From positions 84,793,765-84,857,764 of the forward strand of contig JASWHV010000011.1 of the NCBI GenBank assembly GCA_030760725.1: a stretch of 64,000 nt of DNA. Direction: 5' to 3'. The notes below the pieces were generated by a model, which was not told the origin of the DNA, made no database searches, and worked only from the letters and a program-made list of their open reading frames with translations. The DNA comes from Neostapfia colusana. Its lineage: Eukaryota; Streptophyta; Magnoliopsida; Poales; Poaceae. The position numbers and the translations under genes were made by a program. This document shows, piece after piece, positions 12,237 through 21,525 of this stretch. Positions within the stretch are counted from its first letter, which is position 1; each line of letters opens with the position of its first letter.

Positions 12237-13250
12237 GCTTCGAGGTGCTGGTCTAGCCCCCTTCGCCCGGCTCGGTGGGCCGGGCTGTGGGCCGCGGCAA
12301 CGTCCTCTCGATGCCCCCTTCAGGCACAGGGGCTCCGGTGGGGGTCTTCGTTGAGAGGTCGTCAGCTGCGGCCTTGCTAGCGCGCGGTACGTGGTGCAGG
12401 TCCAAGGCGAGGAAGTCTGTCTCCACCATCTCGTTTGATAACCAGCTGGGAGTCGCCCTGAGCCAACGACTGGCGAGCGCCTAGAGACAGGGCTGTCTTT
12501 AGGCCAAGGATGAGTGCTTCATACTCTGCTATGTTGTTGGTTGCCTTGGAATTGAAATGCACCACATACCCAGACTGCCCCCCCGATGGCGTGAGGAACA
12601 GTACGCTAGCACCGGCCCCCTGCTTTCGCAAGGAGCTGTCTACGAACAGCATTCAGTAAGGCCCAGTGAAGGCCAGGGCTCAGGGTCCTGGTTCACCGTC
12701 TCCATGGCCCCCTGAGTTAGCCTGCGTTGGCGTCTACTTCAGCCACGAAGTCAGCTAGTGCTTGGCTGTTGTCTGCGTGACGGGGAAGGAAGTCTAGCTC
12801 AAACTCCAGTAGCTCCGCCGCCCCTTTGGCGACATTGTCCGTCGCGTGGGGGCTGTGTAGGATAGCTTTCAGCCTGGGGTACCGTCGGGTGCTGATACTC
12901 GGAGGTCCCCCAGGCTGTCTTGGACCTCCGGGGAGCCCCGCTGATTTCCCGGGAGCCCCGGGGGGTCCCATTGGACGTCCGGGAGGTTCTGTTGGGCCTC
13001 CGGGGGGGGGGGGGTCCCGTTGCACCTCCGAGAGGTCCTGCTGGTCCTCCGGGAGGTTGTGTCGGGGATCCGGGGTCCATTTTCGGCCTCCGGGGTTTCT
13101 TGGCACTTGTTTCTTGACAGCGAAACAGGTTACGGTGGTATGGGGTCCAGCCATGCTACGGTGAGGACCATACTCACTTCTGCAGCCGTCGCCGCGATGT
13201 AGAGCAGCAGATGCTATTTGGGCTTGGGGACTCCTATTACGGGTAGGGTC
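12237..13250 (-). pseudogene. Element B tandem RNase H domains, broken
   Basis: Two RNase H regions are visible, as known for TAT elements. The first (about 12717-13250) keeps AKGAAELLEFELDF and SQALADFVAE after a repetitive linker. The second (12240-12652) starts LFVDSSLRKQGAGASVLF and continues FNSKATNNIAEYEALILGLKTAL and GDSQLVIK, typical of the archaeal-type RNase H added in this lineage. A deletion follows GDSQLVIK and joins to ADDLSTKT, which in element I lie about 35 residues apart. Stops and shifts separate the pieces. Confidence 0.8.
12895..13095. repeat. GC-rich minisatellite with Gly-X-Y coding periodicity
   Basis: The stretch repeats variants of GGWCCTCCGGGRGGT with roughly 9-base periodicity and includes a G13 run at 13002-13014. 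The plus strand reads as Gly-Pro-Pro-Gly style text and the minus strand, in pol sense, as a Pro/Gly-rich linker (GGPTEPPGRPMGPPGAPG). It sits in the linker between RT connection and RNase H, a region that tolerates length change. Confidence 0.7.
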
Positions 13251-14190
13251 ACCAAGAGCTGGTTCAGCTCCAGGGGAGCTTCCTCCGCTTCGTCGGCCTA
13301 AGCGAATGGGCCGGATTTACGTAGGAGCTTTAGAGAAGTTTCGCTTTGCTAACCTCGGTATAAACCCACTCAGCACAGCTAGGCATCCCGCGAATTTCTG
13401 TTCTTTGAGCCAATGGCTTTGACCCTCTCTGGCTTAGCCTCAGTCCCTCGGCGTGAGGCCAGGTATTCTAAGGGTTTTCCAGGGGGTATACCGAGCTCAC
13501 ATTTGTCGGACGGACAAAGACTAAGGCCAGGTTATCAAGTAGGGACGAACCCTGCCTGATCTTGACAACAATGTCTTCGACACAAACCTCAACTGAGTCT
13601 CTCATTAGCTCTCCTAAGGTCTTGTGCATTGCACGTACGAAGGTAGGGAGAGCGTTCCTTAGGCCATAAGGCATAGAGGCATAACAGTGCAGGCCGACTA
13701 CTGTGGTAAAGGATCCCTTCAACTTCTCTAGACATAGGGGTCTGGTGGAAACCCGAGCAAGCATCTAGGAAGCACAGTATATCGCAGCCTGACGTCAAGC
13801 CTACTATTTGATCTATCATAGAGAGAGAAAATAGATCTTTGGGACATGCCTTATCGAGACTGGTGTAGTCGATGCACTTCCGGAGCTTCCCGCCGGCCTT
13901 TGGAGCAATCAACGAAGCACCGGGGGTGGCGGACTTTCCGTATGGAGCCAGCGCTCAGCAGCTTCTTGGTTTCTTCCCGAATGAAACTTTTTACTGCTCG
14001 CTGGGCCGCCAGAGGGGCTCCTGTCGGGCAGTCCAGGCGTTGGGGGAGACCTTTAGTTAGTGCCCAACCACCTCCCTAGGGATCTCTGGCATCCGCGACG
14101 GCTGTCATGCAGCACATCGGCATTGTGCCGGAGGGAGGTAACGAGCGTGCCTTCCTATCTGCTATCCAGACCCCCGGCTACCTGGGTGGT
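13251..14190 (-). pseudogene. rt: Element B reverse transcriptase, broken
   Basis: RT copies element RNA into DNA. The minus strand encodes GGKLRKCIDYTSLDKACPKD and LCFLDACSGFHQTPMSRE (13912-13589), then in another frame MPYGLRNALPTFVRAMHKTL and DIVVKIRQGSSLLDNLAL (13764-13468). The catalytic YVDD is altered to CVED, so the enzyme would be dead even if translated. The part after the catalytic site is truncated near 13465. The region 14190-13915 has no clear motif and probably holds the degraded RT N-terminus. Confidence 0.8.
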
Positions 14191-14838
14191 CTAGGTGGCA
14201 TCGGCGCTGATTCGGACGAGCCTCAAGGAGACATCATCCTCGTCAAGGGGTTGTACATGGGGTGCTGTGGTAGTGGCACGGTGGCGTGCACTTGGGTGGA
14301 GCCGGTTTGGTTCAGTACCGCCCGGGGTTGGTGCTCCAGCTGCTGTAAGTGCCTGGAGCTTTTCTAAGGCTAACACTGCTGCAGCACGGTCTCCACAAAC
14401 CTTGAGGACGCCTGTTGGTGTTGGTATCTTCAAGACAAGGTAGCCGTAGTGGGCTACTGCTATGAATCGGTACAGGGCTGGCCTGCCAATTATGGCATTG
14501 AACGGGAGGTCAATCTCGGCCACGTCGAACAGAATGTACTCTGTCCGATAGCTGTCCGGTGGCCCAAAGGTCACCGGGAGGCTGGTGTGGCCGTAGGGAA
14601 CGACCCTTCCCGGCCCTACCCCTGAGAACGGGCTCGATGGGGTGAGCTTGGCCATCGGGATCTGCAGCCTCTGGAAGGCTGCGCGACTGATGAGGTTCAG
14701 TCCAGCCCCGCCATCCACCAAAACGTGGTACATCTTCACATTGGCGATGGTGGGGGCCACCACGAGCGGTAGATGGCCGGCCCCAGCCATGTTCCTGGGG
14801 CAGTCGGTGTCATCGAGCTGATGGGGGTTCCCATCCAC
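14191..14838 (-). pseudogene. pr: Element B aspartic protease
   Basis: This would cleave the gag-pol polyprotein. The active-site region reads YHVLVDGGAGLNLIS, with the D-G-G form usual in TAT elements, and is followed by FNAIIGRPALYRF, the conserved second half. The frame is open over 215 codons. It is out of frame with gag, with the switch near 14838; I cannot tell whether that is a programmed shift or a mutation. It ends at 14191 before any RT motif, so it is counted as part of a broken pol. Confidence 0.8.
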
Positions 14839-16670
14839 CTGAGGTGCGGTGCCGCACCTGGGAGGGGAGCCACTGACGCTACCGCTCGGCGCAAGGCCTT
14901 AGCGCTTCGGGACGGGGGGTCAGCGGACCCGCCGAAGATGACATAGAGCATCTTCCGGTGCTCGTCATCACTGGAGCTGGAGCTCCCATGATTGCGCACT
15001 GCCTTTACGGCGCGCTGAAGCTCCTGGAACTCCACCTGGCGGTCGACGCCGTCTAGGGTTTCGACCTTCTGCTTGCCCTCCCTTTGACGGTAGGGTGGGG
15101 CATCAGTCAGGGGCTGCTTTCCTTTCCGGAAGCGCTCCGCGAGCTTCTGGATTTCCCGGCATTCGGCAGCGGTATGATAACTGGTGCCATGCACAGGGCA
15201 TAATTCATCCTGGCCCCCGTCTGGGGCCGGTGATTGTCGCGGCCTCTTGTCAGGGCGCGGCCCCCGAGCTCCACTGGGCGCCGCCGTTGTGGCAACGGAG
15301 ACCGCGGCTGACGACTTTATCTCGCTTCCGCCTCTGTTCTTGATCTTCCTGCTGCTTCCGTATGAAGCGTCGCCGGATCCCGGCTGACCCCCTGGCTCGG
15401 AGGCCGGCAGAGAGTGCCAGTTCTGCCCTTCGGCTGCTCTGGCACACTTGTCCGCCAGGCTGAAGAGTTCTGAGACATCGTGGACCTCCCTAGTCGCGAG
15501 CTTCTCGAGCATCTTCTTGTCCGGAACGCCTTGCCGGAACGCCACCACCACAGAAGCGTTCTGGACGTGTGGGATGGTGTTCCGCACCTGGGAGAACCAC
15601 TGGATGAAGGAGCACAGCGGCTCCCCTGGTTGTTGCTGGATGGCGTGGAGGTCGAGCTCCGTGCCAGGCCGGGTGTAGGAACTGCCGAAGTTGGCGACGA
15701 ACTGCCGGCAGAGCCCTCCCCAGGAGGTTATGGACCCCTGGGGGAGATTCATGAGCCAAGACCAAGCTGGGCCGGTCAAGGCGACGGGGAAGTAGTTGGC
15801 CATGACAGCCTCATCCCCACCTGCGGCAAGTACGGCGGTGGAGTAGATCTGGAGGAACTCCGCTGGGTTGACGCTACCGTCGTACTTCTCTGGCAGGTGC
15901 GGCCGAAACTTGCGCGGCCACCTCGCGAAGCGAAGGTGGGGTGCTAGGGCCGCACATCCTGCCCCTGCTGCCGAAGGTATTGGTGTTGTGAACACTTGGT
16001 TCGCACTTGGCACCGTGTACCCCGGTATGGGCAAGGCTGTACCATAAACCGGGGGCACTGGTTGCGGCGCATATGGTTGTGGCATATGCTGCGCGGCGTA
16101 TGCCTGAGGCAGGACTTGCGTCGTGGCCGACGACATGCTGTCGCCAGCCTCATGGTTGCGACGCCTTTCTTGACGTCGCTCGAGGTACACCCGGGCATCC
16201 TTGCCCAAGTGGCACCGTTCCAGCTCCCTTCTCAGGTCCGTCGACGGGAGCCTGGAGGAGCTGGAATCCGCCGTTTGCCCGTCAACCGTGGGCGTGCGCG
16301 TCAGCAACACTGCCGGTTGACTGGAGCGTCGTCCCCGCCGAAGTCGAGGGTTTGCGGCGGCGACGACGAGATGGTCTACCTCGTGAATCCACTGCTGGGT
16401 CGCTGCCTGAGGAGCGTCCCCAGCAGGCGGATTGTGCAGTAGCGCTCTTGCTGCGGCTAGCGCACCCCCACTGGGTACGCCTAGCGCTACTGAAGACCTG
16501 ATGCTGGTTGCAGCCTGCATTGCCGGGGTCGGTGCTGCCAGAGCCGGTTGCTGGCTCCCAGATCGTTTCGACACACTCCGCCCTGAGCGTGTCAACATGT
16601 ACTCCCCGCTGATCACGGTTCGCCGTGAACGCGGAGGGGGAGAGTTTGCCGCTGAAGGGAGCTTGGTCAT
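14736..16670 (-). CDS. gag: Element B gag, open reading frame
   Basis: The structural polyprotein is open over 644 codons from ATG 16670-16668 (MTKLPSAANSPPPRSRR), the start conserved in H and J. Order: Ser/Pro/Arg-rich N-terminus, a charged segment (DLRRELERCHLGKDARVYLE), a Tyr/Pro/Gln-rich stretch, then the capsid core with RFARWPRKFRPHLPEKYDG, EFLQIYSTA and MANYFPVALTGPAWSWL, and a late Cys/His motif (CPVHGTSYHTAAEC). The last about 35 codons overlap protease in another frame and may not be native. It is the only uninterrupted gag among the TAT elements here. Whether it is transcribed is unknown. Confidence 0.8.
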   Translation of the reverse strand: MTKLPSAANSPPPRSRRTVISGEYMLTRSGRSVSKRSGSQQPALAAPTPAMQAATSIRSSVALGVPSGGALAAARALLHNPPAGDAPQAATQQWIHEVDHLVVAAANPRLRRGRRSSQPAVLLTRTPTVDGQTADSSSSRLPSTDLRRELERCHLGKDARVYLERRQERRRNHEAGDSMSSATTQVLPQAYAAQHMPQPYAPQPVPPVYGTALPIPGYTVPSANQVFTTPIPSAAGAGCAALAPHLRFARWPRKFRPHLPEKYDGSVNPAEFLQIYSTAVLAAGGDEAVMANYFPVALTGPAWSWLMNLPQGSITSWGGLCRQFVANFGSSYTRPGTELDLHAIQQQPGEPLCSFIQWFSQVRNTIPHVQNASVVVAFRQGVPDKKMLEKLATREVHDVSELFSLADKCARAAEGQNWHSLPASEPGGQPGSGDASYGSSRKIKNRGGSEIKSSAAVSVATTAAPSGARGPRPDKRPRQSPAPDGGQDELCPVHGTSYHTAAECREIQKLAERFRKGKQPLTDAPPYRQREGKQKVETLDGVDRQVEFQELQRAVKAVRNHGSSSSSDDEHRKMLYVIFGGSADPPSRSAKALRRAVASVAPLPGAAPHLRWMGTPISSMTPTAPGTWLGPAIYRSWWPPPSPM

Positions 16671-16707
16671 CTTCGTCGGCGGAAACTCGTTGCGCAAGGG
16701 GAAAAGC

Positions 16708-16725
16708 CCCCTACCTAGCGCGCCA
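16708..16725 (-). other. Primer binding site of element B
   Basis: Read on the minus strand, TGGCGCGCTAGGTAGGGG begins two bases inside the LTR end. Element H has the same site with CCAGG in place of CTAGG. TGG matches the complement of a tRNA CCA end. I do not assign the tRNA. Confidence 0.7.
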
Positions 16726-16727
16726 AA

Positions 16728-17824
16728 TGTCAAAGTGTTCGGTCGACACTTCCCCCGGGCCTGCACTGGGCAGCCCGCGGAGGTTCTTTTTTCAGTGGGG
16801 CTAGTCCCTTGCCGAGAGCTTGCGCGGATGGATGAGTTAGTAAGAGCTTGACGCTGAGAGTTTTACGTGGTTCAGGCCGCCGGAGCGTAAAACCCTATGT
16901 CCACGGCGAGCTATGGAGCTCGCTGTATTGCTTGCTGCTCGGGGCCGGAGTCCCGAGCTTGGGGGTGAGTTACAGCTTGGGTGTGAATGGCTAGCGTATG
17001 AGTTGCAGAAATGCGAACCCTTGCTATCGTCGCCTACCCGAGCCTTTTATAGTCCAAGACTCGGGTGGCTTACAAGGGGGCCTGAGACCTGACAGGTGGT
17101 CCCGGGGAGATTGACTGTTATCTACCGTATCTGCAGTTATGCTGGTAGTTATCTCTGGCGAAGGCTTCCGAGTCTCCGTCTTGCCGCCCTGCCCATGCCG
17201 CACGCTAGTCGTAGTGGTTGATGACGGCGCAGGCGGCATGGGATGTCTTGTCGCGGTGTTTATTGGCTGGCAGGTTCTGACACCGCGTGCCAGTCTGTGA
17301 TGCGACTGGGCGCAACGGCACCTGACAGAGGCGTGCTCCGCGTCTCCGCGTCTTGGGAAGACGCGGGCCTTGAATACCTTGTACGGGCAAGGTATGGGGC
17401 GTCTTTACGCCCGCTGCCTATCGCTCGGGGGCAGGCAGCGCCTTTCTTCTGGCCACATGGCGGGCCCGGAGCACTTCTCAGAGGAGAGGAGGGCCCGGCC
17501 CGCCGGGCACGTGGAGCCTCCCGACCTCTCCCCGCGTAGGGGGAGGTTCGACTTCTGTCGGACATGTGGCGGGCCCGGAACTCCCCTCTGAGAAGAGGGA
17601 GGTCCGGCCCCACCGGATACATGGCACCTTCGGACCTCTCTCCCGCGGAGGGGGAGGTCCGGCTTCTGTATGCCACATGGCAGGCCCGGAGCTGTCCTCT
17701 GAGGAGAGGGAGGTCCGGCCCCGCCGGACACGTGGCGCCTTCGGAGCTCTCCCTGCGGAGAAGGGCGAGTTCCTTAGGCATCTTCCCCTGTGCGCGGGGG
17801 TACCCCATATCGCAGGTAACGACA
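16728..17824 (-). repeat. 5' LTR of element B (1097 bp)
   Basis: On the minus strand it ends ...CTTTGACA at the primer site. Its far end reads TGTCGTTACC where other copies read TGTCGGTACC. The length equals that of C's LTR once D is removed. It carries a TATA box (TATAAAA, plus coordinates 17045-17051, minus strand) and a GC-rich G-box repeat array at about 17440-17760. No ORF is credited. Confidence 0.88.
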
Positions 17825-18379
17825 TCAGCATTCGCTATCCTACCGAGGGCGGCTGCGCTTGAGGCATCTGCCGATGGCTGAGAGAGTCTCTCGGGCATCC
17901 CCCAGTTAGGTGTTGCGGTGCCAGTTGGTCACCTCCAGGAAAGGCCTGCGTTGTGCATGGGGGGTCCAGGGTGCGTATCCAGCTTAGCAGGCCATGAGCC
18001 CAAAGCATGCGCATCCTGCCCCCCGGAGGTACAGGGGAGTACAACCGCTTTGCCTGGTCATGAACCCAAAGCACGTGCACTCTGCTTCCCCAGCGCATGG
18101 CCCGGTACTAGGGATCGGACGACCGTACCCGGACCTCGGAGGGAGCCGGAGCTCCGGCGCCTCGAGCACAGAATTGCCCAAGCCCCGTATAACGGATCAG
18201 GATCGTAAGACGAATAAGACTAGGAGACGGGAGGGGAGGACCCCCCGAGGAGAATTACGTTTCCTCTGCCTGTGTGCAGGACCTCCAGGTTACGGCAACG
18301 GGGACTGCATCAAGCGGGGGGAAAGGAGCTATCAACTACTCCGGCCTAGGACTGGAAGAACCGGGTCCCGCCCCTTCGG
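17825..18379. other. Spacer of element C
   Basis: No gene is supported. The stretch parallels H 51747-52320. It contains a tandem pair of about 65-base units marked by CATGARCCCAAAGCA (17994 and 18060). Confidence 0.65.
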
Positions 18380-18610
18380 CAGGGGTGAGGCCCGAGGGCC
18401 CCACGTGTCCAGCGGGGCCGGAGCTCTCGCCTCCCCTGAGGGGGGCTCCGGGCTCGCCGCGTGGCAGGCGGAAACCGGACCTCCCCCCCCCCCCCCCCCC
18501 CCCCCCCGGTGGGAGGGTTCCGAAAGCCCTACGTGTCCAGCAGGGCTGGAGCTCCCACCTCCTAAGGAGGGGCTCCGGACCCGCCACGTGGCAGGCAGAT
18601 TTGGAGCTCC
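18380..18610. repeat. G-box tandem repeat array, element C spacer
   Basis: Units with CCCACGTGTCCAGC, GGAGCTC and GCCACGTGGCAGGC alternate, as in B, F and H, with one unit reduced to GCCGCGTGGC. The array is split by a long C run at 18483-18507. Confidence 0.8.
18483..18507 (+). repeat. Poly(C) tract, 25 bases
   Basis: An unbroken run of 25 C between GACCT and GGTGGG. The matching site in H (near 52406) has only a short C run, so the tract expanded in this copy. The exact length is prone to sequencing and assembly error. Confidence 0.8.
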
Positions 18611-18849
18611 CCATAGGGCGAGATCCAGAGACCCCCGGGGGCCCCTAACACGGTTAGGGCCCGGGGAAGGTGTCTGTGCAGAGCTCCGAGATTGGAGAAG
18701 GCCTCTGAGTACCTTGCGGAGCTAAGGACTCAGTCAGGCAAAGCCAAGAAGGAGAGAAAAGGCATCACAGACACAAAAATCTAAAAGAGTCAAACTATGT
18801 GAGGCTCCATGAGCTGAACTACAGATTGATAAAAAGGGAGAAACAAGTA

Positions 18850-20580
18850 CTAAGGACCTCCTGGCTCCCGCTGGAACCTTGCGGCTACTAGGGCGGCCAC
18901 ATCCTCGACTTCAGCCCTGGCAGCTTCCTCCCGCTCCGCGGCTGGGCCCTCTCTCGCTGGTTCTAGCGAGAAAGAGGGGTCGCGGCTCTTGAAGCATGCC
19001 AGCACATGTGAGGCGACCTCTAAGGCTAGGCCGCGCCCCTCGGCCTCAAGCTCGCTGGCGACCACCGAGTCTAGCCGGTCCAGCTTGGCGCCGATCGACT
19101 CCAGCATGGGGATCACCTCCGCCACCTTCAACGCAGGAGCCGCTGCCCTCACCGGACTGAAGCCAAGAGGGATCAGGGCGGACCCTGCTCGATCAACGAA
19201 GCTCGAGACCGCAAGAGCCTCGGAGGACCGCAAGGCCGAGAGCTCCTCCACCTCGCGGCGGGCTGCCTGCAGGGCCTCTAGGTTTCTCTCGGAGAATTCC
19301 TTCTCCTTGGCTGCCAGGGAGCTCTCCCGAAGGTGGAGAGTCTTGGCGAGCCACTCCAACTCAGAAGCCTTGAAGTCGGCGGCCAACTCCCGTTCCAAGA
19401 CCGCCCGGCGTTCGCGGGAGACCTGTTCCTCCCTCAGGTTGAGGTCTGCCTTCAGAATCTCTAGCTCCTCGATCCGAGCTCGAAGGTCATCCTCGCCCGC
19501 CGCCAGCTGCGCGGCGACCCTCTCCGCCTCGGCTGCCGTGGAACGCTCCCGTTCCTCAACGGCGAGTTTACGGCGCTCCATCCGCTGCTGTATCTCCTCA
19601 GCGGCAGAGAGGCTCTCCTCGGCCCGGGCGTGTGCCTCCAGGGCCTCCCTGTTGATCCGCCGCGATTCGGCATCCATACGGTTGACAGCCCGCATCAGCC
19701 GGTCGAGGAGCACTTCCCTGAAGTCGAGCAACTCCTGCCTGGAGTCGAGCTCGCTCTTGACCTTCACGGTCCGCTCCCGCAAAAGGTTCCCCCAGGTGAG
19801 GAGGCGATCCCGTTCAACTGTATACTCCTCCCGCTCGCGACCTAGTGCAGCCAAGACCTGCCGGACGCTCGTCTCGGCAAGCGCGAAGGCATCCGCCAAG
19901 GGCAATGGAGCAACAGAGGCCGGGGCAGTTCCCCCGACCTCCTCCATCACCTCGTCCTCAAGAGGAGTCGATGCACCAGCAACCAAGATGAGACACCGGT
20001 CAGGAGAAGCTGGCGCCGGGGCTCTGGCAGACGGACCTTCCGGGCCCTCTTTAGCTTCTGGCTTCTTGACCTGTGGAGAAGGGCGGGCCGGGGAAGGTGG
20101 CGCTGGAATAAAGGCCGGGCCGCCTGGTGCAGGGTCGACCTGCGCTGGCTTGGGGGCCGCGGCGGCCGTCTCGACAGGAAGAGATGATGCCGCCACGGAG
20201 TCCGGGCACACCGGAACAGGAGAAGCTCGCGCTGGCTTGGGGGCCGCGGCAGTTGTCCCGGGCTCCGAGCGCAACGGCACAGACTCCCCGCTAGTCGGGG
20301 ATGGCCGGGAAGCGCGGACATTCCAGCGGGCTCTGAACCCCGACTTCTGAGCTGGGGTAGGACTCCCAGAGCCCGCTGCCGTCACTGATGACCGCTCCGC
20401 AGTCGCCTGAACTGGCGGAGCAGGGGACGCCCCAGAAGCTTCCCTCAACGCATCAGCCCGGGGCCTCTTCGAGTCGCCACTGGAAGGAGTGCCAGGCACC
20501 CCAGATTCCCGACTTGGCACAGACGCCGCCGCTGGAGGAGATCGAGCGCCCTTCTTCTCTGGTGGCGGGTTGGAAGCCAT
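18850..20580 (-). CDS. Antisense ORF of element C (coiled-coil form)
   Basis: Open for 576 codons from ATG 20580-20578, opposite to the element's gag-pol. It begins MASNPPPEKKGARSPP, which fuses the MASN start of the long form directly to the EKKRARSPP linker of B and F, so the Transposase_28-like domain is absent. The rest is a Pro/Ala/Ser-rich linker with SGDSKRPRAD, then about 300 residues of Glu/Arg/Ala-rich coiled coil from about AALGREREEYTVERD onward, then the conserved tail (SALIPLGFSPV, RDPSFSL, ending EPGGP). It has no intron at the site found in B and F. It is the only uninterrupted copy in the window. Role unknown; a structural or RNA/protein-binding part is a guess. Confidence 0.75.
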   Translation of the reverse strand: MASNPPPEKKGARSPPAAASVPSRESGVPGTPSSGDSKRPRADALREASGASPAPPVQATAERSSVTAAGSGSPTPAQKSGFRARWNVRASRPSPTSGESVPLRSEPGTTAAAPKPARASPVPVCPDSVAASSLPVETAAAAPKPAQVDPAPGGPAFIPAPPSPARPSPQVKKPEAKEGPEGPSARAPAPASPDRCLILVAGASTPLEDEVMEEVGGTAPASVAPLPLADAFALAETSVRQVLAALGREREEYTVERDRLLTWGNLLRERTVKVKSELDSRQELLDFREVLLDRLMRAVNRMDAESRRINREALEAHARAEESLSAAEEIQQRMERRKLAVEERERSTAAEAERVAAQLAAGEDDLRARIEELEILKADLNLREEQVSRERRAVLERELAADFKASELEWLAKTLHLRESSLAAKEKEFSERNLEALQAARREVEELSALRSSEALAVSSFVDRAGSALIPLGFSPVRAAAPALKVAEVIPMLESIGAKLDRLDSVVASELEAEGRGLALEVASHVLACFKSRDPSFSLEPAREGPAAEREEAARAEVEDVAALVAARFQREPGGP

Positions 20581-21071
20581 GGCGAGGGAGGACTCAAGGG
20601 CAAGAGGGCAAAAGCACAAGAGTCCGAGAAGAAACGCTGGGAGGTGCGAAGGGAAACCGCAATGCGGGTAAGATCCCCTCTAAAAACCATCCCAGGTGCA
20701 ATTCCAGGCGATTCGGAACTCTTCGAATACACCGCATCAGCAACCGCTTCGGCTCCTAGACCGAGCGCCGATGACAAGTGGACCCAAGCCGCCCGACTGA
20801 AGCAGTGGGTCAAGGAGTCAGTGTCCTAAGAAGACAAGCCGGCAAGGCACTTTGGCGGTTCCCGAAGAAAGCGCCGCAACATGCAGAAGTGGCAGTCTTG
20901 GGAACCGCCGCAGTAAAAGCAACCATCAAGTGGGCGCACGCTCCCACGATCCTGCGACCGTTCGTGCTCCGGCAGCGGTCAATGCGGGACTTAGCGAAAG
21001 TGCGCGGATCAGAAGAGACGGAGGTCCCACCTCGGGCTCGCTATCTCCCACGAGATGGGCCCGGGGGCCAC
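20581..21071. other. Leader between antisense ORF and 3' LTR, element C
   Basis: No gene. It is shared with H (54477-54967) and F (29890-30384). It ends CCCGGGGGCCAC at the LTR start. Read from the LTR toward the antisense ORF it could hold that ORF's promoter, but no clear TATA box is present here: the element F motif TTTTAAAAGG reads TTTTTAGAGG. Confidence 0.55.
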
Positions 21072-21520
21072 TGTCGGTACCTGCGATATGGGGTACCCCC
21101 GCGCACAGGGGAAAATGCCTAGGGAACTCACCCTTCTCCGCAGGGAGAGCTCCGAAGGCGCCACGCGTCCGGCGGGGCCGGACCTCCCTCTCCTCAAAGG
21201 AGAGCTCCGGGCCCGCCACGTGGCATACAGAAGCCGGACCTCCCCCTCCGCGGGCGAGGGGTCCGAAGGTGCCACGTATCCGGCAGGGCCGGACCTCCCT
21301 CTCCTCAGAGGGGAGCTCCGGGCCCGCCACGTGGCCGACAGGAGCCGAACCTCCCCCTCCGCGGGGAGAGGTCCGAAGGCTCCACGTGCCCCGCGGGCCG
21401 TGCTCTCCTTTCCTCTGAGAAGAGCTCCGGGCCCGCCACGTGGCAGCAGAACGGCGCTGCCTGCCCCCGAGCGATAGGCAGCGGGCGTAAAGACGCCCCA
21501 TACCTTGCCCGTACAAGGTA

Positions 21521-21525
21521 TTCAA
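21521..21525. other. Target site duplication TTCAA of solo LTR D
   Basis: TTCAA at 21521-21525 and 25286-25290 flanks D exactly. Uninterrupted LTRs (for example 55400-55430) read GGTATTCAAGGCCCGCG with one copy. Confidence 0.93.

Larger units (their letters stand above)
8094..17824 (-). mobile_element. Element B: TAT/Retand-type Ty3/gypsy, minus strand, 5' end and body
   Basis: Read on the minus strand the order is LTR (16728-17824), primer site, gag, protease, RT, RNase H, second RNase H, integrase, spacer with G-box repeats, then an ORF on the opposite strand cut by element A. This is the layout of the TAT lineage. The 3' LTR must lie left of A, outside the window. B interrupts element C: sequence at 17825 continues the same spacer that is seen uninterrupted in element H near 51747. 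The bases after the LTR, TCAGC, are the likely target duplication; the partner copy is not visible. Confidence 0.88.

Noticed and set aside
17260..17898. Long overlapping ORFs on both strands in GC-rich LTR sequence (also 20852-21660, 47813-48466, 54673-55420, 61139-61809)
   Set aside because: These arise from GC-rich tandem G-box repeats that lack stops in several frames at once. The repetitive SPLRRGRSGPAG-type text is a repeat shadow, not protein.
18989..20350. 453-codon plus-strand ORF opposite the antisense ORF of C
   Set aside because: It is the Ser/Arg-rich complement of a coiled-coil coding region rich in GAG/GCC codons. The minus strand has recognisable relatives in B, F and H.
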